From: Oscillospiraceae bacterium
GTDB taxonomy: Bacteria > Bacillota_A > Clostridia > Oscillospirales > Oscillospiraceae
NCBI GenBank assembly: GCA_021771675.1
Contig: JAETOP010000147.1
Coordinates: forward strand, 1-6,907
Direction: 5' to 3'
DNA length: 6,907 bases
Both the position numbers and the translations under genes were made by a program. Shown here one piece after another: positions 5,864 to 6,907 of this stretch (the stretch's first letter is position 1; every line of letters begins with the position of its first letter). The notes under the pieces are model-generated. The model saw nothing but the letters and a program-made list of their open reading frames with translations, was not told the DNA's origin and did not search any database.

Positions 5864-5893
5864 ATCCGTATGGCCTTTTGCCATGCGGATTTT
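5864..5893 (+). terminator. Intrinsic terminator or attenuator upstream of the sigma-like gene
   Basis: ATCCGTATGGC (5864-5874) pairs with GCCATGCGGAT (5880-5890), an 11-bp stem with one G-U pair and a CTTTT loop. TTTCTCATTTT follows, giving a T-rich tail. It lies 62 nt after the 18-codon ORF stop and about 95 nt before the sigma-like gene. No clear promoter is seen between it and that gene, so read-through may be required, which makes attenuation plausible. Confidence 0.65.
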
Positions 5894-5938
5894 CTCATTT
5901 TCAGAGCAAAGAGAAAACATCCCCGGTGCCGCTCCCCG

Positions 5939-5980
5939 CCTCCTGTTCAGATTTTGCAAAACCCAAATCTGAACAGGAGG
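5939..5980 (+). promoter_or_regulatory. Perfect 16-bp inverted repeat that sequesters the Shine-Dalgarno
   Basis: The arm at 5939-5954 (CCTCCTGTTCAGATTT) is the exact reverse complement of 5965-5980 (AAATCTGAACAGGAGG), with a 10-nt loop. The 3' arm contains the full AGGAGG (5975-5980) that serves ATG 5986 or 5989. In RNA the ribosome site would be completely paired. No T-run follows, so it is not a terminator. It is either a translational switch or, as DNA, a palindromic protein-binding site. Confidence 0.75.
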
Positions 5981-5985
5981 AAAAC

Positions 5986-6411
5986 ATGATGGAGATCACC
6001 ATCAAAATCAATGGGCGCATGGTGTCCGTTGAAGTCAGCGATGAAGTAGCCGAGTGCTATGGCCAGAGCAGACGGAAGGCCGAGAATCTTTCCCACGAAC
6101 GGAGGCGGCATTGGGACAGCCGCGAGTTTGACGAGTACATAGCTGCCACCGAGGGCCTGCTGCCCTACCAGCCCACCCCGGAGGACATCGTATGCCAGAG
6201 GGAAACCCTGGCTCTGCTGTTGTCCATTCTGAACACCTGCACCCCAGTTCAGCGGGAGCGGTTTTTGCTCTATGCGCTGTATGGTTTCGGTTATACGGAG
6301 ATTGGAATGATGCAGGGCTGTTCCAAGGAATCCGTTTATGAGAGCATCCAGGCCGTCCGCAGAAAATTTCTAAAATTTTTCTCAAACCACCCTGACACCG
6401 GGCTGTTTTGA
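5986..6411 (+). CDS. Sigma-70 region-4-like element regulatory protein
   Basis: The protein is 141 aa from ATG 5986 (5 nt after AGGAGG) or 139-140 aa from the adjacent ATG 5989 (8 nt, a better gap). An upstream in-frame TTG extension would place the hairpin in coding sequence and is rejected. The N-terminus (EITIKINGRMVSVEVSDEV) is a short strand-rich module, followed by a charged linker (RRRHWDSREFDEYI, 39-52). The C-terminal part (about 70-132) resembles sigma region 4: a helical LLSILNTCTPVQRERFLLYAL and an HTH-like GYTEIGMMQGCSKESVYESI, then RRKFLKFF. Regions 2 and 3 are missing, so a full sigma role is doubtful. Such proteins are common in conjugative elements of gut Clostridia, usually annotated as sigma-70 family. 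It likely regulates element genes, and its own translation appears gated by the preceding hairpin. Confidence 0.85.
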   Translation: MMEITIKINGRMVSVEVSDEVAECYGQSRRKAENLSHERRRHWDSREFDEYIAATEGLLPYQPTPEDIVCQRETLALLLSILNTCTPVQRERFLLYALYGFGYTEIGMMQGCSKESVYESIQAVRRKFLKFFSNHPDTGLF

Positions 6412-6445
6412 GGCTTACCCAGTGAGGGGCATTTGCTCCATCACC

Positions 6446-6477
6446 GCCAGGGGACAAGCGCCAGCTTGTTCCCTGGC
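6446..6477 (+). promoter_or_regulatory. 14-bp hairpin immediately upstream of the DUF3847-type gene ribosome site
   Basis: GCCAGGGGACAAGC (6446-6459) pairs with GCTTGTTCCCTGGC (6464-6477), with one G-U pair and a GCCA loop. It ends 3 nt before AAGGAGG (6481-6487) and has no T-run. It would leave the ribosome site exposed next to a stable stem, so it may stabilise or process the mRNA between the sigma-like gene and the next gene. Confidence 0.55.
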
Positions 6478-6498
6478 AGAAAGGAGGTCTATCACACC

Positions 6499-6780
6499 GT
6501 GGATAAAAAAGAATCCCTATTGAAACAGCGTGACGAAGCAAAAAAAGAAGCGGCCCAATATGAGAACCAGGTAAAGATTTTGCTGAACAAGCAGAGGGAC
6601 GCAGAGCGCCACGCCCGGAACCACCGCCTGATCGTACACGGCGCGATTATGGAGGGCGTGTTCCCCTTCACCGCCAGCATGGATGGCGAATCGCTCAAAG
6701 CGTTCCTAATCGTCCTTTCCCGCCTGCCGGGAGCAACAGAGGCGGCGGAAAAAGCGCAGAACGCCGGGGACGAAGGATAG
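6499..6780 (+). CDS. DUF3847-type small protein, relaxase neighbour
   Basis: The start is GTG 6499, 11 nt after AAGGAGG (6481-6487), giving 93 aa; an upstream TTG at 6433 runs through the hairpin and is rejected. The N-terminal half (about residues 3-45) is a charged, coiled-coil-like helix with many K, E, Q and R. It leads into RNHRLIVHGAIMEGVFPF (41-58), which I recognise as the conserved core of DUF3847 proteins, and then ESLKAFLIVLSRLPG (64-78). The function is not established. In Clostridia elements such proteins usually sit directly upstream of a MobA/MobL-type relaxase gene, so a mobilisation accessory role is inferred. The oriT-like DNA begins right after its stop, fitting this. The GTG start suggests modest expression. 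Confidence 0.8.
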   Translation: MDKKESLLKQRDEAKKEAAQYENQVKILLNKQRDAERHARNHRLIVHGAIMEGVFPFTASMDGESLKAFLIVLSRLPGATEAAEKAQNAGDEG

Positions 6781-6781
6781 T

Positions 6782-6880
6782 CCGTTCGGAGAACGGCGCA
6801 CTTATACACCGTTCCGGTGCCGTGCGCCCTGCCGGGGGCTGTTGCGTCCTTGCGGACGCGATGGGGAAGTACCTTCCCCA
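6782..6880 (+). other. Probable oriT (MOBQ-type nic region with inverted repeats)
   Basis: GTGCGCCCT (6822-6830) matches the nic-proximal core known from RSF1010/IncQ-type and related MOBQ origins. It is preceded by a hairpin CACCG/CGGTG (6807-6811, 6815-6819), and GGCGCAC (6795-6801) can pair with GTGCGCC (6822-6828). More stems crowd the region: CCGTTC/GAACGG (6782-6787, 6791-6796), GCGTCC/GGACGC (6844-6849, 6854-6859) and GGGGAAG/CTTCCCC (6863-6869, 6873-6879). The last 127 nt of the window contain no ORF I would accept. The location after the DUF3847-type gene is where a relaxase gene and its oriT are expected. Confidence 0.6.
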
Positions 6881-6907
6881 AACCCCTTGTACGCCAGCAG
6901 AAACGAA

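Larger units (their letters stand above)
5745..5989 (+). pseudogene. Small ORF broken, or programmed to shift -1, at an A7 run
   Basis: GTG 5745 has a strong AGGAGG (5731-5736) with an 8-nt gap, so translation is likely. The zero frame reads VPRPLTKLDEASKKSFPL and stops at TGA 5799-5801, only 18 aa. Codons 12-14 (TCA AAA AAA, A7 at 5780-5786) form the slippery pattern A_AAA_AAA. In the -1 frame the sequence stays open for 67 codons and stops at TGA 5987-5989, overlapping ATG 5986 of the sigma-like gene; the product would be about 81 aa. The first part after the shift (ILSPLTAKSGLEDT, then ISYVAEYSILLIR) looks protein-like; the last third does not. It could be a decayed gene with an A-run indel, a leader peptide, or true -1 frameshifting. 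I do not recognise the product. Confidence 0.4.
1..6907. mobile_element. Part of an integrative/mobilizable element carrying a two-component/ABC transporter cargo
   Basis: No element end, integrase or relaxase is visible, so this is an inference from gene content. TnpV, an element-type XRE regulator, a sigma-region-4-like small protein, a DUF3847-type protein and an oriT-like segment are typical backbone genes of conjugative or mobilizable transposons in gut Clostridia. The response regulator, kinase, ABC permease, ATPase and lipoprotein genes between them look like cargo. The true boundaries lie outside the window. Confidence 0.65.

Noticed and set aside
5883..5972. 29-codon ORF whose stop falls inside the Shine-Dalgarno hairpin, as a translational-attenuation leader peptide
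   Set aside because: The position is suggestive of an erm-type leader, but its ATG lies inside the terminator stem and has no ribosome site, so I do not call it a gene.
6035..6541. Minus-strand 168-codon ORF over the sigma-like gene
   Set aside because: It is antisense to a recognised gene, spans two hairpins, and its composition (C, P, R, W-rich) is typical of a GC-driven shadow.
6492..6881. Minus-strand 129-codon ORF over the DUF3847-type gene and oriT
   Set aside because: It runs through stem-loop DNA and antisense to a recognised gene, with no ribosome site.
1..6907. CRISPR array, tRNA, rRNA or insertion-sequence ends
   Set aside because: No regularly spaced long repeats, no cloverleaf-like segments, no transposase ORF and no IS-type terminal repeats were seen.

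Overview
The window looks like part of an integrative or mobilizable element of a gut Clostridia (Bacillota; Lachnospiraceae/Oscillospiraceae-like) host. The evidence is a TnpV-family gene, an element-type XRE regulator, a small sigma-70 region-4-like protein, a DUF3847-type protein, and a GC-rich, hairpin-dense segment resembling a MOBQ-type oriT. Strong AGGAGG ribosome binding sites and roughly 50% GC fit that host group. Organism and element family are inferred from protein recognition only; no searches were run.

Layout. Positions 124-789 carry tnpV and an unrecognised 97-aa gene, closed by a terminator (796-839). An XRE regulator lies on the minus strand (833-1198), with repeat-rich divergent DNA behind it (1199-1314). 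A cargo module follows: an OmpR-type response regulator (1369-2034), a histidine kinase (2031-3128) and a terminator (3139-3161), then a second unit with an FtsX/MacB-like permease (3266-4702), an ABC ATPase (4716-5351) and a small acidic lipoprotein (5351-5614). The element backbone resumes with a 371-nt leader-like region (5615-5985) full of RNA structure. After it come the sigma-like gene (5986-6411), the DUF3847-type gene (6499-6780) and a probable oriT (6782-6880). A relaxase gene would be expected just beyond the right edge.

How the parts may work together. The two-component system probably controls the ABC/lipoprotein unit, a common arrangement for sensing and resisting cell-envelope-active compounds; the ligand is unknown. 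The strongest unlisted signal is a family of TTYCAYA repeats phased at exactly 11 bp, with the last repeat starting 16 bp upstream of a -10-like hexamer. It occurs before the regulator genes (1315-1347), before the transporter (3165-3219, four repeats) and after the lipoprotein (5628-5660). This geometry resembles PhoB/OmpR-class activator sites. The third copy points at the backbone genes and suggests the cargo regulator may also influence them.

The 5615-5985 leader combines a GC-rich hairpin, an 18-codon ORF ending near an A7 run, a -1 reading frame that stays open from that run to the sigma-like gene start, an intrinsic terminator, and a perfect 16-bp inverted repeat that hides the whole Shine-Dalgarno of the sigma-like gene. 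It looks like a layered control region and is the best candidate here for something undescribed.
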